Made by a program: the position numbers and the translations under genes. This document shows positions 29,364 to 39,823 of a stretch of DNA of 64,000 nt, piece after piece; within the stretch, counting starts at the first letter, position 1; every line of letters starts with the position of its first letter. Under the pieces are notes generated by a model. That model was not told the origin of the DNA and did no database searches. It worked only from the letters and a program-made list of their open reading frames with translations. Source of the stretch: Pochonia chlamydosporia 170 (Eukaryota; Ascomycota; Sordariomycetes; Hypocreales; Clavicipitaceae); the NCBI RefSeq assembly GCF_001653235.2, contig NC_035791.1, positions 5,766,001 to 5,830,000 on the forward strand, given 5' to 3'.

Positions 29364-30965
29364 ATGGCAACAGCCGCCCTCCATCCGGAGGTCGTGCCAG
29401 GCACAGTTCACCTCGTTGATCTTCGTGATGCACCGGCCGGGGGAGCTGGAACAGTCGAGCTTGTTCCAAAGCCAAGCGACAATCCGGAAGACCCTCTCAA
29501 TTGGAGCCGAGCTCGCAAGTACAAGGCCGTGGCGATGGTGCTTGTCTACACGCTCGGTGTCGGTATTCCCACAACACTACAGTACTCTGTTCTGTCCGAT
29601 ATCACCGCAGATACAGGCATTTCCACCGCAGCGCTCGTTCAGGGAACTGGTGTGATGTTCCTATTCCTCGGATGGGGTTGTCTGTTAACACAACCCATTG
29701 CGATGACTTACGGTCGTCGTGGCATGTATCTGGCGTCTGTTCTGGCAACAGTTCCTCTGATGGTTTGGACCGCATACTCCCGATCCGCCGGAGAGTGGTA
29801 TGCACATCGCATTCTCCTCGGTCTATTTGCGTCGCCAATTGAAGCCCTACCCGAAGTCAGTATCCCTGACATCTTTTTCGCTCACGAGAGAGGGTCTTGG
29901 ATGAGCTTGTACGTCTTCACGTTATTCGGATCCAACTTCCTGGCCCCGATCTTAGCTGGCTTCTTTGCTGAGGCATATGGCTGGCGCTGGACAATGCACT
30001 TTGGCGCCATTATTGCCGCTGCAGCCTTTGTCATATTATTCTTTTTCATGGAGGAGACTATGTACTTCCGTCAAACGCTCGAAGGACTGGAGAACCTGGA
30101 TGACACAGAAAACAAAGCGACAGACAAAAATAATGGAGAGGAGACGGTTGTCTCGTCAACTAGCCAGACCTCTGAGAAGTATGACCATAAGAACTACGGA
30201 GAGAAACTCAAGCCGTTCACCAGGATGGAAGGACGCCCTCCTAAGAAGCAGATGTTCTTGTCCATGATTCTGCCTTTGTCTATCATTGTTCAGTTTCCCA
30301 ATATTGCCTGGGCCGGATTCATTTATGGCATTAACCTATCCTGGTACAACGTTCTGAACGCTACTACGAGCCCTATCCTTAGCACTTCGCCATACAACTG
30401 GTCCACGAGCGGAGTCGGCCTTATCTACATCGGACCCATCATAGGTGCAGCTTTCGGCAGTCTATGGTCTGGTGTGATCGCTGACCGCTTGACCTTGATG
30501 CTAGCTCGACGAAACAAAGGTGTACGTGAGCCGGAACAGAGACTCTGGCCTCTTGCACTATCTGCCGTCCTGTCTTGCGTTGGTCTTATTGTCTGGGGCG
30601 TTGGCGCTCAACATGATGTACACTGGGCTGGTTTAGCCATCGGACTAGGCATTCTGACGTTTAGTTGTGTCACTGGCGGTTCCATTGCCCTTTCATACAA
30701 TGTCGACTGCTTCAAGGACATTAGCGGCGAATCAACGACTGCTGTTATTATTATCCGCAATACTCTAGGATTTGCAATCTCCTACGGCATTACGCCTTGG
30801 TACACTAATATGGGTCTTCAAAACTGCTTTATTACGGCTGGATTCCTGTCTCTTGGATGCACTAGCTCCTTTTTGTTGATGATCTGGAAGGGGAAGTCTC
30901 TTCGTCGACATTCCGCTCAAAGATATTGGCAATATGCTGGAAAGACTTTCAACACTGTCGAATGA
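29364..30965 (+). CDS. MFS transporter, DHA1-like
   Basis: Single exon, 533 residues from the ATG at 29364, chosen because the N-terminus then carries the typical NPEDPLNWSRARKYKA just before helix 1. Twelve hydrophobic segments are split by a long charged loop (about residues 235-300, ENLDDTENKATDKNN). Motif A appears as TYGRRGMYLA. RIGLLFASPIEALPE-like text (HRILLGLFASPIEALPEVS) marks helices 4-5 of the fungal polyspecific group. The protein moves small organic solutes across the plasma membrane. Next to the amidase, import of an amide or amino compound is a fair guess but not shown. Confidence 0.9.
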   Translation: MATAALHPEVVPGTVHLVDLRDAPAGGAGTVELVPKPSDNPEDPLNWSRARKYKAVAMVLVYTLGVGIPTTLQYSVLSDITADTGISTAALVQGTGVMFLFLGWGCLLTQPIAMTYGRRGMYLASVLATVPLMVWTAYSRSAGEWYAHRILLGLFASPIEALPEVSIPDIFFAHERGSWMSLYVFTLFGSNFLAPILAGFFAEAYGWRWTMHFGAIIAAAAFVILFFFMEETMYFRQTLEGLENLDDTENKATDKNNGEETVVSSTSQTSEKYDHKNYGEKLKPFTRMEGRPPKKQMFLSMILPLSIIVQFPNIAWAGFIYGINLSWYNVLNATTSPILSTSPYNWSTSGVGLIYIGPIIGAAFGSLWSGVIADRLTLMLARRNKGVREPEQRLWPLALSAVLSCVGLIVWGVGAQHDVHWAGLAIGLGILTFSCVTGGSIALSYNVDCFKDISGESTTAVIIIRNTLGFAISYGITPWYTNMGLQNCFITAGFLSLGCTSSFLLMIWKGKSLRRHSAQRYWQYAGKTFNTVE

Positions 30966-31333
30966 GGCTGGACTGTTGTCAATGTTTTAGTTGTTTGTAA
31001 TGTGATAGGTTTAGCTGGGGATTGTTTGGGGCCTTTGTCAGGGAGTTTAGAGTAGTTCTGAATTGATTGCTACTATTTGCCGCCGAACTCTGTTTTAAGA
31101 TTCCAACTCATCTTTGTCTACTGTCGTTGAGCGAATCGTTCGGTTCCTATTTGTTGCCAATAACCTCGTACTGTTGTTCCATGCCAGGACATTTAATCAC
31201 CATGCGTTAGTTAGAACACAGAGCGCAAAAGCTTTGAACGAACAAACATCTGGGAACTGGGTTGACTTTCTTCACCTTGTTCCGACTAATCTCGTAATCG
31301 CTGTGGGTTTTTTCGCGTAGGTGAGTAGAACCA
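30966..31333. other. Convergent intergenic region
   Basis: 3' ends of the MFS gene and the isochorismatase-like gene meet here. Nothing else seen. Confidence 0.5.
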
Positions 31334-32095
31334 CTAAACGCATTCCATAATGCTCCGAACAACATGACCAGTCGTTTCAACCGTCGCAAACTCATGATTC
31401 AAACTCGCAAGATGAACCTCATGAACAGTAGTGGCATCAAATCCGCCTTTGGCCCACGCAGCCGTCGCATCACTCAACAACACAATCCTACCCTCATGCG
31501 GCGTGCAAAGAACATCATCTGCCAAAACCTTCAGATTCGCCGCCATTCTCACGGTTGTACTCACACACTCATCTGTGCTCAGCCCAAGAATAACCAATTG
31601 CTCCGTGTTAAAGGCTCTCAACCGGTCTTCCAGATTTGTCCCTATGAATGCCGAGTTGACACTCTTCAACAGAACAGGCTCGTTGGGAAGAGGAGCCGCC
31701 ACTTCCATTGGTGCGACACCAGCTACACCAGAGTCTGGGAATACATATGACGGGTGAAGTGGTGAAGTAAGCCGTGTAGAATGATTGTGAACATGAATGA
31801 TCAGAATTGGTGTCTCCGGTCGTTTTTGGTTATATGAGCGCGCAGCACTCAGCACGCTCTTGACATTTGACTCAAAGTCCGGTGAGCTCCTTTCGGGGCC
31901 CCAGTGTGTTGGATGCGTCAGGCCCTGCTGGATGTCGACTAGTAGAAGGGCTGTTCGGGTTGAATTTGGGGTTAGCATTTCCGCGGTGTGTAGTTTTTTG
32001 TTCTTTGTAACACCTGGTGGGTTGGAAGCATCCAAAGATGGCCGAAGTGGTTGGGGGTTGTGGGAAGGATTGCGGCTGAAGGGCGCCATTGTCAT
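31334..32095 (-). CDS. Isochorismatase-like cysteine hydrolase
   Basis: Single exon, 253 residues. The catalytic triad of the family is visible: Asp54 in LLLVDIQQG, Lys144 in LLKSVNSAF and Cys177 in LSTDECVSTT. A second in-frame ATG at 31978 would start directly before the core (MLTPNSTRTALLLVD) and may be the true start; the first 39 residues are proline/asparagine rich and not typical. Enzymes of this fold cleave vinyl-ether or amide bonds (isochorismate, nicotinamide, N-carbamoyl compounds, ureidoacrylate). With the amidase and MFS gene nearby, an amide or carbamoyl substrate is favoured. The DUF2264 gene ends only 118 bases upstream on the same strand. Confidence 0.88.
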   Translation of the reverse strand: MTMAPFSRNPSHNPQPLRPSLDASNPPGVTKNKKLHTAEMLTPNSTRTALLLVDIQQGLTHPTHWGPERSSPDFESNVKSVLSAARSYNQKRPETPILIIHVHNHSTRLTSPLHPSYVFPDSGVAGVAPMEVAAPLPNEPVLLKSVNSAFIGTNLEDRLRAFNTEQLVILGLSTDECVSTTVRMAANLKVLADDVLCTPHEGRIVLLSDATAAWAKGGFDATTVHEVHLASLNHEFATVETTGHVVRSIMECV

Positions 32096-32213
32096 TTGAA
32101 CTGAGATGCAACAACCGAATTTCTGTTAAAATACACAAAGAGTCTTTCATAAAAGAATATGGCAAATGATGAATAAGTTCAAAATCTATAGTCTAGTATG
32201 CCCTGATTCTATC

Positions 32214-34112
32214 TCAAACTTCCTTCCCTCGTGAGTAGTGCTTCACGATGTCTATGTCTCTGCCGCTTTCCTTGAACATCTGATCCAGCTCCTCCACGCT
32301 AGGAGCCGAGGGTGGTTTATCCCATAACGCTTTCATACCTTTCCCATCTGGGCCGGCGAGAACTGCACAGGCGAAGACACGGGGCTGACCTGGCTCGACT
32401 GTGCCTTCTAACTGTGGCACAAGTGTTCGCGGAAACATGACACTCGTGTTTCCATGAGGTTTGTTCACACGAGCTGTTCTCGAAGGACCTGGAGACAAGT
32501 CAATAATGCCGCTGAAGTCGCCGACCTTGCAGAGTGCCCAGGCTGAGCCTCCATCGGCATGTGTCTGATCGGAATTGAAGTCGACTTTTGGTGCAGCAAA
32601 ACCGCCTTCCATGGTCATCAACTTTTGCTCTGACTTGATCCGATGCACGCGAACATGCCACTCAGGATATGGAATCAGCCAGGTCTCAACAGTGACATTC
32701 GGCCAAGGCCGCCAAACAGTGTAGGTAACATTGCCAGTGATTCTAGCAGCATCACAACGCTCTCGAACACGGTAGTGAAGCCCGTCATCACTAAACGCAA
32801 TCATGCTGTCAAACACTCCAGAGGCAAAGCCGCGAGAATCGCTCTCCACAGAGAAGCCATAGCGAGTGGAGTAGGCAAACTTCTCATACTTCTCTGGAAC
32901 AAAGCGCATGACCTTGTTCGAATCGGGGCCAGCAGGAAACATGATAGTGTGTCCTGGCGCATGCGAGAAGACTAGGCCTGGAACGGGGAACGAAGCTACT
33001 GATTCACGTTTGGGCATTGGCAGTTCCTCAGCCGTCCAGAATGGATGGTCTGCAGGTAGGCTGAGGGGACTGAATGCCTTCATTGCCCAGTACGGTGATC
33101 CATGTGACAAGTAACGCTCCGTCATGAACATATTGGGATAGGCATAGCCCAGTGTCAGAATCCCATCGCGACGAGTTATCGGTTGGGATGCCCACCATCG
33201 CAAGTTGCGCAAGTACAAGCCCTTGATGACTCCCCATGGCAGGGCGTCGATGCCAGCAACGGCCAAGTATCCCCAATATGCAACAACGCACTGCCTGTAA
33301 GACGAGCTGCGACCATATGGAATGTTTGAACCCGTGTCTGCGAACCAATGCATGAATGCAGATGAAAAAGTTCGAGCGCGCTCCTTGAAACGCTCACTGC
33401 GAGCTTTATCCGATGGACGGTGGACGGCGTAGAACATGCCGTAGTAGTGCATTGCAAAGGGATTGTAATAGTCGATACGACGGGTATCATCTGGGTCTTC
33501 ACCATCGCGATACCATCCGTCAGACATGTATAAGCTTTCCATATCGTCTAGATAGGCGTCAGTTCCAGCGCTGTCAACTTGCACGCCGACGCTTTCGAGC
33601 GCGAGGTCCACGATGATGCGGAAGAACTTGTGGTTGTTTGACCCGTGCTTTCCATTTCGACTACCATGAAGCCAAGCGGTTACATTCTTCTTGGTTTTTT
33701 CTTCAAGAGGTTTCCAGTACTGCTGCGGCGCAACCAATATTCCGTAGGCGAGAGCTGCAGCTTCCACATGTCGCTGGTCCATAGACGGTACATCACCCCA
33801 ATACTCAGGGTGATTAGGGTCTGTCCCGTTCTTTAAACCGTCTCTGTACTTGTCCCAGTACTTGAAGTTACCGCCGCCAGCAGCAAGCGGTGCGATGCCA
33901 AAGAGTGGTCTGGCATAGCCCTCTAGGTCGCAGGCTGCGCGATCCCAATTCGAAGTTGAAGCATCAAGCTGGACACGGGCATTGCCTTCGGAGAATATTG
34001 GCAGCAGTGGTTCAACGAGATCAGTCACAGCTTTCGCGACATCATCTCTTGTTCGGAAGGGGTTGCCATGCAAGGGGTTGAACCTTGGGTCACCTTCAAT
34101 TTGGTCGGTCAT
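32214..34112 (-). CDS. DUF2264 family protein, putative (alpha/alpha)6 glycoside hydrolase
   Basis: Single exon, 632 residues, complete for the family. The N-terminal signature NWDRAACDLEGYARPLFG followed by GIAPLAAGGG is that of DUF2264 (PF10022). Later parts read LALESVGVQVD, YYNPFAMHYYGMFYA and GRSSSYRQC, as expected for the helical toroid, and the C-terminal third is beta-rich. From general knowledge the family is linked to glycan breakdown, and some members are placed among glycoside hydrolases (I believe GH154, beta-glucuronidase), which should be checked. No signal peptide, so it would act inside the cell. It is divergent from the sugar transporter at 34698, and co-regulation is plausible. 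Confidence 0.86.
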   Translation of the reverse strand: MTDQIEGDPRFNPLHGNPFRTRDDVAKAVTDLVEPLLPIFSEGNARVQLDASTSNWDRAACDLEGYARPLFGIAPLAAGGGNFKYWDKYRDGLKNGTDPNHPEYWGDVPSMDQRHVEAAALAYGILVAPQQYWKPLEEKTKKNVTAWLHGSRNGKHGSNNHKFFRIIVDLALESVGVQVDSAGTDAYLDDMESLYMSDGWYRDGEDPDDTRRIDYYNPFAMHYYGMFYAVHRPSDKARSERFKERARTFSSAFMHWFADTGSNIPYGRSSSYRQCVVAYWGYLAVAGIDALPWGVIKGLYLRNLRWWASQPITRRDGILTLGYAYPNMFMTERYLSHGSPYWAMKAFSPLSLPADHPFWTAEELPMPKRESVASFPVPGLVFSHAPGHTIMFPAGPDSNKVMRFVPEKYEKFAYSTRYGFSVESDSRGFASGVFDSMIAFSDDGLHYRVRERCDAARITGNVTYTVWRPWPNVTVETWLIPYPEWHVRVHRIKSEQKLMTMEGGFAAPKVDFNSDQTHADGGSAWALCKVGDFSGIIDLSPGPSRTARVNKPHGNTSVMFPRTLVPQLEGTVEPGQPRVFACAVLAGPDGKGMKALWDKPPSAPSVEELDQMFKESGRDIDIVKHYSRGKEV

Positions 34113-34697
34113 GTTGAGAGCAACAGGAATAAAATGGAACTTTCAGAAATAGTCTTAGCTCAATCAATTCAGGAATTGGCTCTGAAGACCGATATCGAGA
34201 ACATGGGTATGTGCAGAAATGACTGTATTTCACCATACCTGCGGCTTCATTACTCACCACCCAGAATGCAGGACGGACAGCAACCCCGAGATCATCACCT
34301 TCAAGAAACACTAGTCCAATGACTCCAATTCACTAGCTTCTACCCCAGATGGAGACGCAAGCCCGGAATACAACACCCCGCTGCCCATATTTCCGGTGGC
34401 GTTAGATTTGCGGAGAGCGATTCGTGGGGTTTTAGCCGCCGGATTCTCGGACGTGTATCGGGCACGTCGTCCGTCTGTTTCTGACTCGGCAGTCTGGTCA
34501 TTTGAGAGAATCTACAATCTTGGTTCGGTATGTATGCGGGAGCTTTAAGCTTGAACTCATGGAGAGCTCACCTCCAACTTGATTGGGGGGTGATTGGCAC
34601 GCTCAGTATACATATGCTCTGATATCCAGCCTTCAACATGTTCGGCTAGTCATTGCCAGTTTGTTTCATCTTTTCACAAGGTTCAGCCAAAGGAATC
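34113..34697. promoter_or_regulatory. Shared divergent promoter, DUF2264/sugar transporter
   Basis: This 585-base region lies between divergent starts. Its centre (34375-34480) is rich in CGG/CCG triplets, such as TTTCCGGTGGCG, TTTGCGGAG and AGCCGCCGGATTCTCGG, which are typical Zn2Cys6 contacts. Binding by either neighbouring regulator is inferred only. Confidence 0.4.
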
Positions 34698-36340
34698 ATG
34701 CTCTTCCAAAGACCAAAGATTGTCAAAGGGGACCAGCACGCGGGAGTAGACGGCATTGTCCTCAAAGATGTCTACAAGCGCGAGAAGTTCTGGTGGCATT
34801 ATCCCGGATTGCGCACCTTGAATCTCTTGCTTCTTGGCGCCATTTGTTGTGATATAACCAATGGATATGATGGCTCCATGTTGAACGGTCTTCAGATCCT
34901 TCCTCAATGGCAAGAGTACTTCCATCATCCAACATCTGCGACGCTTGGTCTCATCAGCAATGGCACTAGAATCGGGCAATGTGGTGCCATTTTTGTCATT
35001 GCTCCCATCATTCAGAAATTTGGACGACGATGGCCGATAGTGTTTGGCTCGGCGTTCATGCTTATCGGCATCGCGTTACAGACTGCTGCACAATCTCTTG
35101 CCATGTTTGTCGTGGGACGCGTCATTATCGGCTTCGGAAACAATATCCAGCAGGCTACCTCGCTCGTTCTCTTGGCTGAGATTGCTCACCCTTCGCAACG
35201 ACCAGCCGTAATGGGTATAATGAATACAACAGGTTCCGTTGGACAGATTCTCGCGGCTTGGGTATGATCTTTCTACATTACGCCTTATTTATGTGTCACT
35301 CAACTTACTGGCGATAGATCACATTCGGTACTGGGCTTCACCTTGCGTCTAGCTGGAGTTGGAGACTGCCCAGTCTCTTGCAGGCTGCATCGTCTATCTT
35401 CCAAATCACAATGGGATTTTTCATGCCCGAGTCCCCTCGTTGGCTGATCTTCAATAACCGCCGCGAGGAAGCCCGCGAGATTCTAGTCAAGTATCATGCG
35501 GAGGGCAACGAAAACGATGAGCTCCTCAAGCTGGAACTGGCTGAAATCGATCAAGCACTGGAATACGAGAAACTCCAACGCAGCAGCTCGTGGCTCGAAT
35601 GGATTCGAACTCCCGCCAATAGACACAGACTCTTTATCGTTCTTTCACTCGGTTTCATCATGCAGTGGTGCGGTAACGCCATCATCTCATACTATCTACA
35701 CCTTCTCCTCGACTCAATCGGCATCAAAGGCACCAAGACACAGCTGTACATCAACGGAGGTAACACCATCAGCGGATTCTGCTTCGGCATTCTTTGGTCT
35801 TTGGTTGGAGACCGTTTTGGTCGACGATTTATGTTCTTGACCGGTATGGCTGGCATGTTTTGCGCATTCTTGCTTCTCACGGTCTTCACGGGGGTGAACC
35901 AGACACACAACTTCTCCAACCCAAACCTTGCAAGCGCCACGGTGGCCATGGTGTTCATATTCTTTGCATTCTACAAAATGGCCGGTGTCACTCAGGAACC
36001 GTACTTTATGGAAATTGCACCCTACACGCTTCGAGCCAAGACCAGTGCTATCAAGCAGTTCGGCGATGCAGGATCCAATTTGTTCAGTGGCTTTGTCAAC
36101 CCGATTGGATTGGAGCATATCAAGTGGAAGTACTATATCGTGTGGTGTTGCGTACTTCTTACCAATTTTCTTACTATCTATTTGTTCTATCCTGAGACCA
36201 AGGGCCTGTCGCTTGAGGAGGTTACGCAGATGTTTGACGGGAATGAGATTCATGCCAAGGAGGATCCAGCGGAAGAGGAACAAAACAACTCGGGCAAGAC
36301 GCCAGCCGTGGAGTTTGTTGAGCATCCCTCTGGCCGCTAG
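34698..36340 (+). CDS. MFS sugar transporter (HXT/lactose-permease type)
   Basis: Exons 34698-35261 and 35318-36340 with a 56-base GTATGA...GATAG intron in phase 0 give 528 residues. The start at 34698 (MLFQRPKIVKGDQ) is preferred over 34653. Family marks are ITNGYDGSMLNGLQ in helix 1, KFGRRWPI in the helix 2-3 loop, PESPRWLIFNNR after helix 6, GDRFGRRFMFL in the second half and YPETKGLSLEEV at the end. Twelve hydrophobic segments fit. This branch takes up disaccharides, oligosaccharides or uronic sugars. Its setting among DUF2264, GH88 and GH130 genes suggests import of glycan breakdown products. Confidence 0.92.
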
Positions 36341-36572
36341 ATAGTATGGCCGTGATGTTTCACGAGTGTCAATGCTGTCAGCCGTAGGCGTACTAGCACA
36401 CCTCTGGTACAGAGACGCTGATTTCCGTTGGTTTAAATATTATGTTAGAAAACATGAATGCCTCATCTTCATCGATCGAGACTCCTTTCACAATGGTTGA
36501 AAATGTACTATTCTGGTTCATCAGCTCGCAATCATCCTCTTTTGCAGCATGTTGTATCCTACACATAATGTA

Positions 36573-38256
36573 TTAAATATCCCATTTGACAACCAGCGTC
36601 TTTAAACTCGGCAACGTTCCCATCTTCTCAAAAGTCCCGACTTCCAGCCTCGCTAGTCCATCCTCGACGAACTCTACCCCCGTCTCCATGACTCTATGGT
36701 ATCTACAGATGTAAAATTTCAACATGCAATTGCATTGACTTGGGTCAGCCAGCTCAACCGAGTCACAACCCTGTTCTTCCAACTGAATCTTAGCTTCTGC
36801 CATTGCCGCGAGCATTCCACTATCCATCATGCCGTCTCTGTGTCTCCAGCGTTTCAACAAAGACAAGGCTTTGCTTCTTATTTCATTCTCTCGACACGCA
36901 GAAGCGACCATGTAAAGCGTCCCAACAGGTGAAGGAGCAAAGGTAAACAGAGGATTTGAGTTTCCCTGCTTTTCACTCGCATCCGTCTCCAGCTCCATCA
37001 GTTGCTGGGCTATACTGACAATGCGATCGAAATTGGTGATGAACCTGTCCCAGCAAAGTTCATTTATGCCCCGATCAACCTGAAATATAGTCTGCAAGCT
37101 GATCAAACCCATTTGCAAGACAAGCAACGGCTTCAGTTTGTTCTTATCATCGCCAGCCAGCTGCCGTAGTTGTGCGAATTTGCTCTTCCATACAGACAAG
37201 TTATGCAGCCAAGTCTTCCGTGCGTTGCCGTAGGCGTGTATGTCGAAATTCATGCATTCATATCCCCACGCGCGTATTAATCTCACAGCGACTGACTGTA
37301 GTGCCTGGAGCTCATGGTACGCATCTGTCATGGACTCAAATGGCAATCTGGAGACGTTCTTTTTGATGCCCGTAAGTGCATCATCCATTGGTTCCTGGAC
37401 TCGGCATGCCCATGCGTACTGTATTTGTATTTGATCCAGCAGTGTAATTAGAGATGTGACGGATATAACGTTGTTGCGCAGAGTCGGCCTCCATTTCCTT
37501 GCTGCTTCACGAAACTTCCACTTTTTGAATAGTCGAAGGCCGTGAGCTGCAAAGAACTTTGCTTCATTAAAGTTTCCCCTGAGACTTGAGAATCCCAACA
37601 GAAGCACTGTGGCCATTAAAATGAGGGATTGGTCCTCGAAACTCGGGTCCGGTCTCTTGGTCGCTTGAGAAAGTTGACTGAGAGCTTTGTTATACTGTTT
37701 CAAAGCTAATTCATCGTATGTGCTGATGATATGCTCAGACTTTTCAACGTTCTGACCCGATAGTTTCCGTATTTGCATTGCTGCAATGGCTGTTGCGGAA
37801 TGCCAGATGGCGGGATGCATTTGACATGCTTGGAGCACATCCACGGACCAAAAGGTGCCTTCAAAGGTGCCAGCGACTTGGTGAGATGTTTGTGTGCGGA
37901 ATACATAGAACAAGCCCTTTTCCTGCATGGATGCTTCCGCATATAAAGGAGTCACGCCGCTCACTGGTTGATGACTGAGTGCTCCCAACCCCGTTGTTGA
38001 TGAAGTTTGGCCAAACCCATCACATCGTCGACCAGTGGAAATACACCGCCGACAAGATGGCCTGGCTTCGTCGCATTTGACGTGACGAGCCCTAACAATA
38101 GTCAGGATGAGTGAATCGAGCTTAGCAGATGCATGGAAGCACGTACCTGCATGTGATGCATCCTGTTCTTACTTTCGGCGCCCATTTTCGACGTCGCTGC
38201 GACCGAGATTCCCCTCTCTGCGCCGGCTGGGATAGATCATCAGATGTTTCAGCCAT
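36573..38256 (-). CDS. Zn2Cys6 transcription factor
   Basis: Two exons, 38256-38147 and 38091-36573, joined by a 55-base GTACGT...TTAG intron, give 542 residues. The intron splits the zinc cluster right after the second cysteine: exon 1 ends KVRTGCITCR and exon 2 continues ARHVKCDEARPSCRRC, with spacing C-x2-C-x6-C-x6-C-x2-C-x6-C. The rest is the helical fungal-specific domain (ALSQLSQATKRPDPSFEDQ, LLGFSSLRGNFNEAKFFAAH). Regulators with this KVRTGCITC start often control sugar or secondary-metabolism genes. It is convergent with the sugar transporter (232 bases between stops) and is a likely local regulator of the glycan group. Confidence 0.87.
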
Positions 38257-39823
38257 AACTTGTCTTTAATCCCTGCAAATGTTGGGAACCTATTTCATCG
38301 ATCTGCGGCATAAGGAAAACGATCTCGGCAATTCCTTTCAGAGCATTTTATGTGTAGAAAGCCAGCAACCTGTGGATCTTGTGAAGATGTGCCGTGTGAC
38401 TTTGGCTTCGGCGAGGCCCGTTTGGGCAAAGGTCGTATCCATCAGTTTCAGTGGAGATGGCGCTTATTTTTACAAGCTGACTTACGAATTATTAAAGGTA
38501 CTGGGGTTACCGTCTGCCTGAAGTTTAAAGGGCTCCCATAAAATGGCATGCTATGAAACCTTCATGTTGTTTTTCGTTCACACCCGTTTAGGCATATGCC
38601 GAAACTTAGCTCAACTTTATTTCCAGAAAACGCGCCATGCGATGATGAGTCGTCAGGTCTGGCGCTATTCACAAGCAAACTTGGAAGGGGCAGCTTAAGT
38701 ATTCACTAACGTGTCTCACCATATCCTGGCATATTTCAGGATGTGTGATACTTTTGTCAGCTCAAATACATTCAGCCTTCTGCTGTAGAAAGGGTAGCAC
38801 AGCCTCCGCGTAAATACGAACAAAAGTCCTACGAAGCGTCAAAAATTTCTTCCCAAAGACTGTGCGTTCCTGTCACACGTAATCCTGTTGACGGCACACG
38901 GCAGCGCCGACGCTAAATTGCCCCAAAGCGAAGTATTGACGATGAGTCCCATGCCCCAGTACCAGCATTTGATCGCATTATTGACAAATGAAATGGCTCT
39001 GGCGAGAGGATGGCATTGTAATTTACGGTTCTCTGACATATATTGACCTGGTATAGCCAAGACGTCAATCCTTCGTATCTATGAGTCCTCAAATAAATAA
39101 TTAAATTCTTCGCAAATTTACCGGAATGAAGCTACAATGATCAGCTATTGTAGTCAACATTCTCTTGGAACACACGTAGGCACACAAGACACCTGGATTC
39201 GTGGTTTAGCCGTACACAACATCCCGACGAAGAGTCTACTTGCAATTATTCCAATGGCCGTCACATATCGCGGCGAGGATGAAGCAAACTATGATTACCT
39301 AAACGTAGTATATGTGCTGCTCAGTTAATTGAAGGTGCTGCTAGCTGAATAGTAGCAGTACGTGCATTCAGCATTACCGTGCCCTGCGACCAACCGTGAA
39401 CTAAACCTGCAACAATCTCCAACACCCACAAGCCAATCGGCCTGTCCCCAGTGTCGCCCGCTCCAGCGAAGAAGTGGCTGGCAAAGCAATCGCGACTAAG
39501 AGACAGTGGTGTGGCTACGGGCATCGGGCCAAGAGTCGGACCAGCTCCGAGATTCCCGCCGGGGAAATCCACGGTCTTCATTCCTATGTTTCGGTGTTTG
39601 TATCTGCCGAGTTCAATATGATAGCTCTTTGGCACGGAAACTACGGTGCTATCCATCGCGTTTATCGCAACGTGACATTTACAGGGTAAGGCATGATACA
39701 CAATAGAAAGACAACAAGTCCAGCAGTGTATGTTTGTTACTCTTCCCAACTTCACGATATTCATCACACGTAGTCGTTTGTCGATTTTCGTCAACCAACG
39801 GGTATTAATCACTATAGTTCAAA
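38257..39823. other. Divergent intergenic region, regulator/GH88
   Basis: No gene was accepted in this 1.5 kb. Near the GH88 start there is an imperfect inverted repeat around GCCGG at 39551-39569 (GATTCCCGCC then GGGGAAATC), 255 bases before the ATG. It is a candidate Zn2Cys6 site. Frames at 39137-39328 and 39321-39812 lack family features. Confidence 0.4.

Noticed and set aside
39321..39812. 163-codon minus-strand frame before GH88
   Set aside because: No family features; it overlaps the expected GH88 promoter.
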